DNA of 64,000 bases from positions 496,001-560,000 of the forward strand of contig JAWKIO010000005.1 of assembly GCA_041394265.1 (NCBI GenBank), in the 5' to 3' direction. A program made the position numbers and the translations under genes. Positions 24,064-33,270 of this stretch are shown piece after piece. Source of the stretch: Acidimicrobiales bacterium (lineage in GTDB: Bacteria; Actinomycetota; Acidimicrobiia; Acidimicrobiales; SZUA-35). Each line of letters opens with the position of its first letter. Within the stretch, counting starts at the first letter, position 1. The notes under the pieces were generated by a model. That model was not told the origin of the DNA. It saw only the letters and a program-made list of their open reading frames with translations, and ran no database searches.

Positions 24064-24083
24064 TGCGTTGTCGCGACAACGCA
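24064..24083. promoter_or_regulatory. perfect 20-bp palindrome, candidate operator
   Basis: TGCGTTGTCGCGACAACGCA is fully self-complementary and ends 15 bases before the surface-protein ATG. It has no loop, which suits a dimeric repressor site more than a terminator. Confidence 0.55.
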
Positions 24084-24098
24084 CACGGAGTGCCCACC

Positions 24099-25643
24099 AT
24101 GTTCGACCCACCCGTCGGCGGCGACGCCGATCAGACCTCAGCCTGCGGCACCCGATTCGGTCGGTGGCCGTTCATCGCTGCGCTGATGATGGTGGCCGCG
24201 TGGACCTTGGGCACCGGCTCGCCGGCGGCCGCTGACCCACAAACGTGCGGGGCCACGACAGGTCCATCGACTCGGATCGGCAACCGTGTCTTTGCCGATC
24301 TGAACGACGACGGGGTGTTCGACATCGGCGACGCCGGGCTCGACGGGATGACGGTCGAGCTCTGGGCCGATGTCGATGCCGACGGAGCGTTCGAACCGAA
24401 CGGCGACGACGGGCCGGCACCACGGTGTTCGGTAGTCACCTCAGGCGGCGGCAGCTACTGGCTCCATGACATCGATCCCGGGTGGTACTTCGTAGCGGTC
24501 CTGTCCGTGCCAACCGGCTACGTGTCCTCGACCGGAGCGAACGTGACCGCCGGCGTCGATCATGTCGATGACGGCGCCCCGGCCGGTGCCTACGCCGCCG
24601 TCAGCCCGCCCATCGATCTGGCGATCGTGCTCCCCACAGGCGAGATCGGGAGAGACGGCATGATCGACGAGGAGACGGCCGCCGATCTTGCCGTCGGGTC
24701 GGCAACAAGCGATGACCACTCCGATCTGACGATCGACTTCGGATTCGTCCCACTGCCGTTCCTTCCCAGCGCATCACTGGGAGATCAGGCGTGGATCGAC
24801 ACCAACCGCGACGGTCGGCAGGATCCGGCTGAGCCGCCAGCCGTTGGTGTGACGTTGCATCTCTTCGACGCTGACGATCGGCAGCTTGCGACCGTGGTGA
24901 CCGACGAGAGCGGCCACTACTCCTTCGTTGGCTTGGTCGGCGGCACGTACTCGGTCTGCTACCAGCCCTCGACCCTGCCCGGCGGGCTCGTCAGCACCAT
25001 CGCCGGTGCCGACCCGGAGCGCGACTCCGACGTCGTCGACACCGCCTGCACGGCGCCCGTGGCGCTGGCGACGGCTGGGACACTGACGAATCTCGACCTT
25101 GGCCTGGCCGCGGCCACCGTCGACCTGTCGGTCACACTGAGCGGTGCATGGTCGGCGGCGTCCGGCGAGATCGAGTGGTCGATCGTCGTGCGCAACGGTG
25201 GGATCGACGCCGAGCCGGGGCCGGTGGTCGTCAACGACATCCTGCCGACCGGCCTCGGCGTTCCGACGATCACGGCGCCCGATGGCATGGCCTGCACGTT
25301 CGACGCCGACACGAGAGCCCTCGTGTGCACCACGAGCTCGCCGCTGGCCGCGAACGCATCGTTCACGCTCGGCGTCGTGACACCACGCACCAACCTCGAG
25401 GTGTGCGAGATCTCGAACACGCTCTCGGTGCGGGGAACGGCCATCGACGCCACGACCGCCAACAATGTCGCCACGGCCACCGTGCCCTTGCCGTGCGCCA
25501 CCGCCGCACCGACGACCCCGGCACCGACAACGCCGTCGCTGCCGAGCACCGGAGGCGCGCTGGGCCTCGTCATGATCGCGTCGATCGTCACCCTCTCGGG
25601 CTACCACCTCGTCCGAGCCAGCGACCGCGCGCTCTACCGGTAG
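24099..25643 (+). CDS. sortase-type cell-surface protein with SdrD-B repeats and LPSTG anchor
   Basis: 514 aa exported protein. Signal peptide FIAALMMVAAWTLGTGSPAAA; two SdrD/Cna-B-like modules, each with IGNRVFADLNDDGVFD- or LGDQAWIDTNRDGRQD-type calcium loops; a DUF11/CARDB-like domain (VDLSVTLSGAW ... WSIVVRNGGIDAEPGPVVVNDILPTGL); a Thr/Pro linker; then LPSTGG, a hydrophobic helix and a basic tail (HLVRASDRALYR). This is a sortase substrate layout. GGAG is 10 bases upstream of ATG 24099, chosen over a TTG at 24063. No sortase gene is in the window. Confidence 0.88.
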   Translation: MFDPPVGGDADQTSACGTRFGRWPFIAALMMVAAWTLGTGSPAAADPQTCGATTGPSTRIGNRVFADLNDDGVFDIGDAGLDGMTVELWADVDADGAFEPNGDDGPAPRCSVVTSGGGSYWLHDIDPGWYFVAVLSVPTGYVSSTGANVTAGVDHVDDGAPAGAYAAVSPPIDLAIVLPTGEIGRDGMIDEETAADLAVGSATSDDHSDLTIDFGFVPLPFLPSASLGDQAWIDTNRDGRQDPAEPPAVGVTLHLFDADDRQLATVVTDESGHYSFVGLVGGTYSVCYQPSTLPGGLVSTIAGADPERDSDVVDTACTAPVALATAGTLTNLDLGLAAATVDLSVTLSGAWSAASGEIEWSIVVRNGGIDAEPGPVVVNDILPTGLGVPTITAPDGMACTFDADTRALVCTTSSPLAANASFTLGVVTPRTNLEVCEISNTLSVRGTAIDATTANNVATATVPLPCATAAPTTPAPTTPSLPSTGGALGLVMIASIVTLSGYHLVRASDRALYR

Positions 25644-25748
25644 AGGCTGAAGAACGCCGGTGGGCGGTGCGTGCTCGGGTTGCGAGTTGTGAGCGCAGCG
25701 AGCAACTCGGTAAGAGAGGAAGCCCCCTCGGGGCTGACGAACGACAAG

Positions 25749-25788
25749 TGCGTCGGTGGGGACGGGGCGACGCGTCCCCACCGACGCA
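25749..25788. terminator. 16-bp perfect hairpin between convergent genes
   Basis: TGCGTCGGTGGGGACG pairs with 25773-25788 across an 8-base loop. It lies in the 250-base gap between the convergent surface-protein and PfkB genes, which otherwise shows only smaller hairpins (around 25688-25715 and GCCCC-CTC-GGGGC near 25724). A U-tract is lacking; bidirectional terminator inferred from position. Confidence 0.55.
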
Positions 25789-25893
25789 GTGTCACGCTAC
25801 CCCATTGACGTGGGGAAAACGAGTGCACCACGAAAAACTCGACGGTGCTTGGAATGCGACCTGGGGTGGCGTCGCAGCCCGAGGGCGAGCGGC

Positions 25894-26895
25894 TCAGTCG
25901 AGCCCGGCAAGTTGGCGCAGCGAGACCGCCGGCCGGGGGCCAACGTGCGAGATGACTTCGGCCGCAGCGAGTGACCCGAGCTCGCCCGCTCGACGCAGGC
26001 CGAGCCCGTGGGCCAGCCCGAACAACACACCTGCGGCGTATTGGTCGCCGGCGCCGGTGGTGTCGACCACCGGAGCGATTTCGGCGGCCTCGATCTCGAC
26101 GACGTCGTCCCTCGTGACGAGCATCGAACCTTCCTTGCCGAGCGTGATGCAGGCCAGCTCGACGTCGGCTCGAGCTGCTTCGACGCCGGCCCGAAGGTCG
26201 GTGGTCTCGTACATCACGGCCAGCTCGTTGCGGTTGGCGAACAGCACGTCGACGTCGGACTTCACCAGCTCACGGAATTCGCGGTGGTGGCGCTCCACGC
26301 AGAACGTGTCGGACAACGTGAGCGCGGTCCGGCGGCCGGCGCCGTGGGCGAGTCGGAGCGCCTTGCGGATGGCGGCCTTGGCCGATTCGACGTCCCACAG
26401 GTAGCCCTCGCAGAACAGCAACGAGCCCGAGGTGGCCGTCTCGGGATGGACGTCGTCGGGTTCCAGCAGCGACGAGATGCCCAGGTAGGTGTTCATCGTG
26501 CGCTGGGCGTCGGGAGTGACGAGGATCAGGCACCGAGCGGTGGCCGGTCCTGAGGTGGCAGCCGGCACGTCGAAGTGCACGCCTTCCGCCCGCATGTCGT
26601 GGGCGAACACCTTGCCGAGCTGGTCGTCGGCCACCTTGCCGATGTAGGAGGCCGTGCCGCCGAAGCTGGCGACGCCGGCCATCGTGTTGGCGGCCGAACC
26701 GCCCGACGCCTCGATACCGGGCCCCATCAGCGCATAGAGGTCGTGGGCGCGGTCGTCGTCGATGAGGGTCATCGACCCCTTCACCAGCTGCTGCGACTCG
26801 ACGAACGCATCGTCGGCATGGCTGATGACATCGACGATCGCATTGCCGACACCGACCACGTCGACACTCGGACTCGGCACTGACTCGCTCATCAT
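25894..26895 (-). CDS. PfkB-family carbohydrate/nucleoside kinase (adenosine-kinase-like)
   Basis: 333 aa ribokinase-fold enzyme. N-terminal VVGVGNAIVDVISH, substrate-site GGSAANTMAGVASFGG, and the C-terminal signature PVVDTTGAGDQYAAGVLFG with catalytic Asp. The pattern resembles the adenosine kinase/fructokinase group of Acidobacterial and actinobacterial PfkB proteins; the substrate is open. Start ATG 26895 or 26892 (AAGCGAG upstream). The same reading frame stays open upstream through the antisense of pepN to 29826, an artefact of high GC. Divergent from pepN. Confidence 0.9.
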   Translation of the reverse strand: MMSESVPSPSVDVVGVGNAIVDVISHADDAFVESQQLVKGSMTLIDDDRAHDLYALMGPGIEASGGSAANTMAGVASFGGTASYIGKVADDQLGKVFAHDMRAEGVHFDVPAATSGPATARCLILVTPDAQRTMNTYLGISSLLEPDDVHPETATSGSLLFCEGYLWDVESAKAAIRKALRLAHGAGRRTALTLSDTFCVERHHREFRELVKSDVDVLFANRNELAVMYETTDLRAGVEAARADVELACITLGKEGSMLVTRDDVVEIEAAEIAPVVDTTGAGDQYAAGVLFGLAHGLGLRRAGELGSLAAAEVISHVGPRPAVSLRQLAGLD

Positions 26896-26999
26896 CACTC
26901 GCTTCGTTTGCAGCCGCGGAAGCCATGCACCGTAGTCGCACCGTCGACATCGGTCACCCATGCGGTCATGAGTCGATTTCTGGCGCCGCCGGATCGCGG

Positions 27000-27027
27000 T
27001 ACCCCTGCCGATCCGTACCCAGGGGTA
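27000..27027. promoter_or_regulatory. inverted repeat overlapping the pepN promoter
   Basis: TACCCCTG (27000-27007) and CAGGGGTA (27020-27027) form an 8-bp inverted repeat with a 12-base spacer that overlaps the TAGCCT -10 box; a possible operator. Confidence 0.4.
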
Positions 27028-27031
27028 GCCT
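27026..27031 (+). promoter_or_regulatory. -10 element TAGCCT
   Basis: TAGCCT is 5 bases before GTG 27037 and 8 before ATG 27040, so one of these is a near-leaderless start for pepN. Confidence 0.45.
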
Positions 27032-27039
27032 GACCCGTG

Positions 27040-29592
27040 ATGTCGAACGCTGATGCAACCAACGAACACCGACTCCCCGCCGGTGCGTCTCCCCGCCACT
27101 ACTCGATCCGGTTGGAGCCGAACCTGAGCGACGCCACCTTCGCCGGCGTGGTCGTCATCACGGTCGAGGTCGAGACACCGTGCGACACCCTCGTGCTGAA
27201 CAGCCACGAACTCGACATCCGCGCCACACGTGTCGGCGACTCCGACGCCGCGTTCTCGCTCGACGCCAACGCCCAGCGCCTCACCGTCGACGGGCCCTTC
27301 GCCGTCGGCGAACACCAGCTGCACATCGACTTCGACGGGGTGCTCAACGACCAGCTGGTGGGCTTCTACCTCAGCCGGTTCGTCGACGCCGACGGCAACG
27401 AGCAGCGTCTCGCCACCACCCAGTTCGAGGCCACCCACGCCCGTCAGGCCTTCCCTTGTTGGGACGAGCCGGCGCACAAGGCCGTCTTCGACATCGAGAT
27501 CGTTGCCGACGCCGACCACCAGGTGGTGTCGAACACCGCCGAGGTTGCGGCCGAACTGCAGCCGACGGGCCGGGTCCTGCATCGCTTCGCGCCCACCATT
27601 GCCATGTCGACCTACCTCGTCGCCTTCGTCGTCGGCCCGCTCGAGTTCTCCGAAACGGTCGACGTCGATGGCGTTCCCCTTCGGATCGTGCACGTGCCAG
27701 GCAAGGGTGAGCTCACACCCTTCGCCCTCGAGTCCGGTGCCTTCGCTCTCCGCTACTTCTCCGACTACTTCGGTCTCCCCTACCCAGGCGACAAGTGTGA
27801 CCTCGTTGCGATTCCCGACTTCGCCTTCGGCGCGATGGAGAACCTCGGCTGCATCACCTTCCGCGAAACGCTCCTGCTGATCGACCCCGACAAGTCGACC
27901 CAACCCGAGCTCCAGCGGGCCGCCGACGTGATCCACCACGAGCTGGCGCACATGTGGTTCGGCGATCTGGTCACCATGAAGTGGTGGAACGGGCTGTGGC
28001 TGAACGAAGCGTTCGCCACGTTCATGGAAATGCGCTGCACCGATGCCTTCCGTCCCGGCTGGCAGCGCTGGGTCGACTTCGGGCTGTCGCGCTCGGCGGC
28101 ATTCGATACCGATGCGCTGGCGTCGACCCGCCCAATCGAGTTCGAGGTGAACAGTCCCGCCGACGCCGAGGGCATGTTCGACATCCTCACCTACGAGAAG
28201 GGCGCGGCCGTCGTGCGCATGCTCGAGCAGTACCTCGGCGAGGACCGCTTCCGGGCCGGCATCCGTCGCTACATGCGCGAGCACCAGTACGGCAACGCGG
28301 AGACCACCGATCTCTGGGATGCCATCGAGACAGAATCGGGTGAACCGGTCCGACGCATCATGGACAGCTGGATCTTCCAGGGAGGCTTCCCACTCGTCTC
28401 GGTCAGCCTCTCCGACGACGGTCGCCAGGCCACGTTCCGCCAGGAACGGTTCGGTTACGAGGGCGGCGATCCCGCCGAGCCACAGACCTGGGCGATCCCG
28501 CTGCGCTTTCGGTGGAAGCCGGTCGGCGGCGATCCGATCACCGATCGGGTGCTGATCGAGTCCGACGCCGTCACCATCGATCTGAGCGACGAGGCCGAGT
28601 GGATCGTCGGCAACGCCGAGGGTGCGAGCTTCGTCCGCACGGCCTACCGAGCCGAGGTCACCGAAGAACTCGCCGATCTCGCCCAGGAGCTCATGCTCCC
28701 GGTCGAGCGGTACGCGCTCGTCGACGATGCCTGGGCCACGGTCTTGGCCGGCCGACTCTCGGCAAGCCAGTTCCTGTCGGTTCTCGAGCTGATGACCACC
28801 GAGTCCGATCGGTCGGTCTGGCAGCGAATCCTGAGCGGATTCTCCGCCATCGATCGTCTGGTCGACGGCGACGCCGGCGAGATCTTCGCCGAGAACGTGC
28901 ACGACGCCATCGGGCCGGCCCTCGCCGGTCTCGGCCTCACGCCGCTCCCGGCCGACACCGATCGCGACAAGCAACTTCGAGCCGATCTCATCCGGGCGAT
29001 GGGCACGCTCGCTCGTGACCTCGAGATCCAGGAGGAGGCCAAGCGCACCATCTCGGTCCTGCAGCGCGATCCCGATCTCGTCGACACCGCCATCGCCGCC
29101 GCTGCGGTCGACATCGTCGCCAGCATCGGCGACGATGTCGACTTCGCCGACTTCCGCAAGGCCATGGCCGAGGCCACCACTCCCCAGGAAGAGGTCCGCT
29201 ACCTGTACGCACTGGCCGACTTCCCCGATGCGGCGCTGCTCGCCGAACTCGAAGCCGACATCCTTGCTGGCAAGGTCCGTTCTCAGAACGTGGCGTTCTG
29301 GGTTCGACGAGGCCTCACCAATCGCGGGTTGGGGCGAGACGTCTGGGCCTTCATGAGCACACATTGGCAGGAGCTCCTCGACCTGCTGCCGTCGAACGCC
29401 GTGGTTCGCATGGTCGACGGGGTCACGGCGTTGACCTACCCCGACGATGTGGCCATGGTCGCCGAGTTCTTCGAGGCGAACCCCGTGCCGACCGGCGGCA
29501 AGACGCTCAGCCAGATCCTCGAGCGTCAGCGGGTCGGTGCGGCGCTCCGGACCCGTGAGTCCGCCCGGCTGCAGGCGCTGCTGGCTCCGTGA
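27040..29592 (+). CDS. pepN: aminopeptidase N (M1 family)
   Basis: 850 aa zinc metallopeptidase of normal length. GAMEN exopeptidase motif (FAFGAMENLGC), HExxH-x18-E zinc site (HHELAHMWFGDLVTMKWWNGLWLNEAFATF) and the ERAP1-like C-terminal helical domain. Removes N-terminal amino acids from peptides in the cytoplasm. ATG 27040 or GTG 27037 is the start. The metallophosphoesterase gene follows 43 bases later. Confidence 0.96.
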   Translation: MSNADATNEHRLPAGASPRHYSIRLEPNLSDATFAGVVVITVEVETPCDTLVLNSHELDIRATRVGDSDAAFSLDANAQRLTVDGPFAVGEHQLHIDFDGVLNDQLVGFYLSRFVDADGNEQRLATTQFEATHARQAFPCWDEPAHKAVFDIEIVADADHQVVSNTAEVAAELQPTGRVLHRFAPTIAMSTYLVAFVVGPLEFSETVDVDGVPLRIVHVPGKGELTPFALESGAFALRYFSDYFGLPYPGDKCDLVAIPDFAFGAMENLGCITFRETLLLIDPDKSTQPELQRAADVIHHELAHMWFGDLVTMKWWNGLWLNEAFATFMEMRCTDAFRPGWQRWVDFGLSRSAAFDTDALASTRPIEFEVNSPADAEGMFDILTYEKGAAVVRMLEQYLGEDRFRAGIRRYMREHQYGNAETTDLWDAIETESGEPVRRIMDSWIFQGGFPLVSVSLSDDGRQATFRQERFGYEGGDPAEPQTWAIPLRFRWKPVGGDPITDRVLIESDAVTIDLSDEAEWIVGNAEGASFVRTAYRAEVTEELADLAQELMLPVERYALVDDAWATVLAGRLSASQFLSVLELMTTESDRSVWQRILSGFSAIDRLVDGDAGEIFAENVHDAIGPALAGLGLTPLPADTDRDKQLRADLIRAMGTLARDLEIQEEAKRTISVLQRDPDLVDTAIAAAAVDIVASIGDDVDFADFRKAMAEATTPQEEVRYLYALADFPDAALLAELEADILAGKVRSQNVAFWVRRGLTNRGLGRDVWAFMSTHWQELLDLLPSNAVVRMVDGVTALTYPDDVAMVAEFFEANPVPTGGKTLSQILERQRVGAALRTRESARLQALLAP

Positions 29593-29635
29593 CGCTGCGC
29601 TCCGGCCTCGTCGGCGACACGAGTTCGTCGACCTC

Positions 29636-30775
29636 GTGAATCGACTGCCACCGTTCGTCCCCTCGCCGCTGCGTGTCTGGGCGGTCGATGCCTCCAGCGT
29701 GCAGATCTGCTGGGGCGAGATGCCGGCCGGCCCGTTGCGAGTCTCGGCCGGCGATCGTGACCGTGCCATCGAGCACCCGGGCGGTCCTGGCGCCGTGACC
29801 CTCGACGGGCTTGCACCCTCGACCACCTACACGGTCGATGTCGACGCCGACGGCCGACGATCAACCCTGTCGGCTCGGACGCTCACGCCGCCGCCCGGTG
29901 AGATCCTTGCTCGAGTGGCCACCGTGTCGGATCTCCACATCGGTGCCGGGCACTGGGGTTTCCTTCGCACGATGGTCGATCTCTCCGGCCACCCAGAACC
30001 CGCGCCAACCCGTTGCGCACGCGGCGCCATCACCGAAGCCTCAGCATGGGGGGCCGACCATCTGGTCATCAAGGGCGACGCCGCTCACCATCGCCGCAGC
30101 GACCACTTCGAGATGCTGGGAGACCTGCTCGACGCGTTCCTTGACCTACCCATGACGCTCATCCCCGGGAACCACGACGTCGACGGCATGACCCCGATCG
30201 AGATCCCGACGACGGTGGGTCATCGCGCGCTCGAGATGACTCGTTCGATCGCCATCGATGACCTCCCGGGCATCCGAGTGATCTCGCTCGACACCGCCAT
30301 TCCGCGGCGCGGCATCGGCACGTTGGTACCCCACGGCGATGCCGCCATCGAGGCGGCAGGCGAGGCCGAGCGAGGAGCGCTGATCCTGTTGCACCATCAG
30401 ATCCAGCGCCACCGCTATCCCACGCACCACCCGGCTGGCATCGGCAAGGCCGAAGGACTGGCGTTTCTGAAACGGCTCGGCCGAGCCAATCCGAACAGCT
30501 GGGTGAGTTCCGGGCACACCCACCGCAACCGAGCCCGCACCGTCGGTCCGGTCCAGCTGACCGAGGTTGCGTCGACTCGTGATTGGCCGGGCGTCTGGGC
30601 CGGCTACGAGATCCGAGAGGGTGGGATCTCGCAGACCGTGCGGCGGGTCGAAGCCCACGAGGCGATCACCTGGCACGAGTACTCACGGGGTGCCGTACTG
30701 GGCGTGTGGTCGGTCTGGGCGCAGGGCGCGCTGTCGCAGCGCTCCCTGGTCAAGCGGTGGGCTCGCGCCAGGTAG
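29636..30775 (+). CDS. metallophosphoesterase with N-terminal fibronectin III-like domain
   Basis: 379 aa. Residues 1-85 look like a fibronectin type III module (PLRVWAVDASSVQICWGEM ... LAPSTTYTVDVDADG). The rest is a calcineurin-like phosphoesterase: VATVSDLHIGAG, VIKGDAAHHR (the usual GD of GDxxx), TLIPGNHDVDG, LLHHQIQRHRYP and SSGHTHRNRA supply the metal ligands. No signal peptide. GTG 29636 is the first plausible in-frame start after pepN; the frame extends upstream within pepN only by chance. Substrate (phosphodiester or phosphomonoester) unknown. Confidence 0.85.
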   Translation: MNRLPPFVPSPLRVWAVDASSVQICWGEMPAGPLRVSAGDRDRAIEHPGGPGAVTLDGLAPSTTYTVDVDADGRRSTLSARTLTPPPGEILARVATVSDLHIGAGHWGFLRTMVDLSGHPEPAPTRCARGAITEASAWGADHLVIKGDAAHHRRSDHFEMLGDLLDAFLDLPMTLIPGNHDVDGMTPIEIPTTVGHRALEMTRSIAIDDLPGIRVISLDTAIPRRGIGTLVPHGDAAIEAAGEAERGALILLHHQIQRHRYPTHHPAGIGKAEGLAFLKRLGRANPNSWVSSGHTHRNRARTVGPVQLTEVASTRDWPGVWAGYEIREGGISQTVRRVEAHEAITWHEYSRGAVLGVWSVWAQGALSQRSLVKRWARAR

Positions 30776-30853
30776 TCACCGGCCACGGTTGCTGCCAGAC
30801 TGTGCGCCGACGAGACGCCGGCGCGGCCGGCACGATCCCACAGAGGCGACATC

Positions 30854-31903
30854 ATGGCGACGGATGAGACCAAGCGGCACAAGGCCGATGAGCCCGATCG
30901 GGCCGGCACGATCGATCGGCCGAGTGGCGCCGGCATCGCCTTGGCGGACGAGGGCGACGTTGCCTTCGGTGCCATGGCCGGCATCGCCGTGATCTCCGCC
31001 GTGCTCGTCTCGATGCTCGCCCTCGCCGGCTTCTTCGGCTACCAGAAGCCGAGCAGCAGCCACGAGGTCGCCGCCGTCACCGAGGACGCCACGCACGAGG
31101 ACGCCGATACCGACGCCGATCACGAGGCCGAGGACGACGCCACCGACGAAGAGGCCGACTCGGGCGAAGAGGACGAGGCCGCAGCGGCTGCCGCCGAGGA
31201 AGAGGAAGCCGCTGCTGCCGCTGCCGAGGAAGCGGCGAATGCCGGCGCAGCCGCCGCCGTCACGGTCAGCCAGGCCGCCGTCGAGCTCAACGGCACCGTG
31301 CCCGATCAGGCCACCGCCGACGCGCTCGTCGCTGCCGCCATCGCCTCGGGCTACACCGAGGATCAGATCACGAACAACCTCGAGATCGCCGAAGGTGCCT
31401 CGCCCTATACCTTGACGGTCGACGGCTCGCTGACCAGCGAGGCCGCCGCCGCTTCCCTCGCCACCAACCTGGGCGGCACCGGCGCCGACCTCGGCGCCGA
31501 CTTCACCTTCGACGACCAGATCGAGGTGACCGCAGCGTCCGATCTCGAAACCGAGCTCAATGCGCTCGTCGCAGCATCGCCGATCCTGTTCAACTCCGGT
31601 ACCGACGTGATCACCGCCGAGACGGCGCCAGTCGTCGCCCAGGTGGCCGAGCTCCTGATCGCCAGCGACGGCCAACAGGTCGAAGTCGGTGGCCACACCG
31701 ACAGCCGAGGCGGCGACGCCGGCAACCTGGCCCTCAGCAACGATCGGGCGGCCCGGGTCGTGGCCGAACTCATTGCCCTCGGCGTCGACCCCGACCAGCT
31801 GGTGGCCAAGGGCTATGGCGAGACGCAGCTGGTCGAGAACCCCGACGACACCGCCGAGCAGCAGCAGGCCAACCGCCGGATCGAGTTCCGGGTCCTGGGC
31901 TGA
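30854..31903 (+). CDS. OmpA-family envelope protein with acidic linker and BON-like region
   Basis: 349 aa. One membrane helix (GAMAGIAVISAVLVSMLALAGFFGY, about residues 38-62), a very acidic Ala/Glu/Asp linker (about 63-135), a BON-like segment (VSQAAVELNGTVPDQATADALVAAA ... YTLTVDGSL) and a C-terminal OmpA peptidoglycan-binding domain (ILFNSGTDVITAETAPVVAQVAELL ... GHTDSRGGDAGNLALSNDRAARVV ... ANRRIEFRVLG). Layout resembles mycobacterial ArfA/Rv0899-type proteins. AGAGGCG is 6-7 bases before the ATG. Anchors in the membrane and probably contacts the cell wall. Confidence 0.9.
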   Translation: MATDETKRHKADEPDRAGTIDRPSGAGIALADEGDVAFGAMAGIAVISAVLVSMLALAGFFGYQKPSSSHEVAAVTEDATHEDADTDADHEAEDDATDEEADSGEEDEAAAAAAEEEEAAAAAAEEAANAGAAAAVTVSQAAVELNGTVPDQATADALVAAAIASGYTEDQITNNLEIAEGASPYTLTVDGSLTSEAAAASLATNLGGTGADLGADFTFDDQIEVTAASDLETELNALVAASPILFNSGTDVITAETAPVVAQVAELLIASDGQQVEVGGHTDSRGGDAGNLALSNDRAARVVAELIALGVDPDQLVAKGYGETQLVENPDDTAEQQQANRRIEFRVLG

Positions 31904-31952
31904 TCCCCACCTGGTGACGGGTCCGGACCGCCGGGCCGACTGATTGATGGTG

Positions 31953-32660
31953 TCAGGCTGCCGTTTCCGGTCGCTCGGCACCATCATTCGCGTTCGAGGC
32001 CACGAGCTCTCGGTCCGCGGGCGGTGCGCCCAACGCTGGGCGATCGGGGCCGATGGCGGTGGTGGATGAAGCGGCGCGCCGATCGCTGACCACGAGATCG
32101 ACGAGGCCGTAGTCGACTGCGGCCTGGCCTCGCACGATGTAGTCCCGCTCGATGTCACGAGCCACCCGATCACGTGGTTGACCGGTGTGGAGAGCGAGCA
32201 GCTCCTCGATGCGCAGACGGGCGTGGCGCATCTCCTCGATCTGGATTTCCATGTCGGTGGTCTGGCCCTGAGCGCCACCGTGGGGCTGGTGGATCAGCAC
32301 CCGAGAGTTCGGCAGGGTCATTCGCTTGCCCGGCGCACCGGCAGCGAGGAGTACCGCCGACCACGAGGCAGCCTGCCCGACGCAGATCGTCGCCACATCG
32401 GGCTGGATGTACTGCATCGTGTCGTAGATCCCGAAGCCGGCCGTGACCGAACCGCCGGGGCTGTTGATGTAGAGCTGGATGTCGGCCTCGGGATTCTGCG
32501 ACTCCAGGTGCAACAACTGCCCGATGATCAGGTTGGCACTGGCGTCATCGACCTCGGTGCCGAGGAAGATCACTCGATCGGCCAGGAGCCGAGAGTAGAG
32601 GTCGTAGGCCCGCTCCCCTCGGCTGGTTTGCTCCACGACGGTGGGGACGAGATAGCTCAC
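31953..32660 (-). CDS. clpP: ATP-dependent Clp protease proteolytic subunit (accessory ClpP)
   Basis: 235 aa. Catalytic Ser in GQAASWSAVLLAAGAPGKR (Trp-Ser replaces the common Met-Gly after the serine), catalytic His in RVLIHQPHGG, acidic residue region DIERDYIVRGQAAVDYGLVD. The 30-residue C-terminal tail is disordered. GTG 32660 follows AAGGAG by 5 bases. It stands alone, without clpX, and is divergent from an SRPBCC-ArsR pair with matched inverted repeats in between, so it is probably a second, specially regulated ClpP rather than the main one. Confidence 0.92.
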   Translation of the reverse strand: MSYLVPTVVEQTSRGERAYDLYSRLLADRVIFLGTEVDDASANLIIGQLLHLESQNPEADIQLYINSPGGSVTAGFGIYDTMQYIQPDVATICVGQAASWSAVLLAAGAPGKRMTLPNSRVLIHQPHGGAQGQTTDMEIQIEEMRHARLRIEELLALHTGQPRDRVARDIERDYIVRGQAAVDYGLVDLVVSDRRAASSTTAIGPDRPALGAPPADRELVASNANDGAERPETAA

Positions 32661-32684
32661 ATCGACTCCTTGCTTGCGCCACTA

Positions 32685-32708
32685 ATACGCAACTGATTGA
32701 TTGCGTAT
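32685..32708. promoter_or_regulatory. inverted repeat, candidate ArsR operator 1
   Basis: ATACGCAA-N8-TTGCGTAT, perfect arms, 25 bases upstream of the clpP start. Shares its pattern with 32731-32754. Confidence 0.7.
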
Positions 32709-32730
32709 CAGTATGCGGGAGGTCGATGCA

Positions 32731-32754
32731 ATGCGCAACTCATTGCTTGCGTGT
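32731..32754. promoter_or_regulatory. inverted repeat, candidate ArsR operator 2
   Basis: ATGCGCAA-N8-TTGCGTGT, a near copy of operator 1 with the same 8-base spacer (CTNATTGN). Its right edge touches the TACGAT -10 box of the SRPBCC gene. Confidence 0.7.
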
Positions 32755-32759
32755 ACGAT
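32754..32759 (+). promoter_or_regulatory. -10 element TACGAT, leaderless start
   Basis: TACGAT is 6 bases before ATG 32766 of the SRPBCC gene and abuts operator 2, so a bound repressor would block it. Confidence 0.6.
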
Positions 32760-32765
32760 GCGGCG

Positions 32766-33263
32766 ATGGCCGACCAATCCGACACCCCCACCCCGACTGA
32801 GACCGAGCGAGCGATCAGCGAGATCGAGATCGATGCCGACTGCGAGCGGGTCTGGCAGGCGCTCACGACCGACGACGGTCTGAGCGCCTGGTTCGGACCC
32901 GACTCGACCATCGATCCGACGGACGGCGGCGCGATCTCGACACCCGACATCGCCACCGGTCGGCCCCGGGTTGGCTACGTCACCGAACTCGAACCCGAGC
33001 GCCGCCTCGACTTCGTGTGGTGGCCGACCGATGATCCCGAACAACACTCGTCGGTATCGATCACGCTCACCCCGCGACCAAGCAACGGCTCGAACCCCAT
33101 CACCATCGTTCGAGTGGTCGAGGAGCGAATCGTGCCCGTGCCCGTCATGGCCTCGGCGCTCGGCACGACTTCGGCGTCTGTCGTGGCCTCGTCCCTCGGC
33201 AACTCGGCGTGGGCCTGGCGAGGGGCCATGCTGGCCGTCGGGACGCACGTCGCCCGAGTCTGA
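32766..33263 (+). CDS. SRPBCC/AHSA1-like protein
   Basis: 165 aa START-fold protein. ISEIEIDADCERVWQALTTDDGLSAWFGPDSTID is the AHSA1-type N-terminus, followed by GYVTELEPERRLDFVWWPTDDPEQHSSVSITLTP. Members paired with an ArsR regulator bind hydrophobic ligands of unknown identity. The arsR gene starts 7 bases after the stop, so the two form an operon read from the leaderless promoter at 32754. Confidence 0.85.
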   Translation: MADQSDTPTPTETERAISEIEIDADCERVWQALTTDDGLSAWFGPDSTIDPTDGGAISTPDIATGRPRVGYVTELEPERRLDFVWWPTDDPEQHSSVSITLTPRPSNGSNPITIVRVVEERIVPVPVMASALGTTSASVVASSLGNSAWAWRGAMLAVGTHVARV

Positions 33264-33270
33264 GCCGGCC

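Noticed and set aside
25894..29826. 1310-codon open frame on the minus strand running through pepN
   Set aside because: Only the last 333 codons (PfkB kinase) are real. The rest is antisense to pepN, which has perfect catalytic motifs; long antisense frames are common at this GC content.
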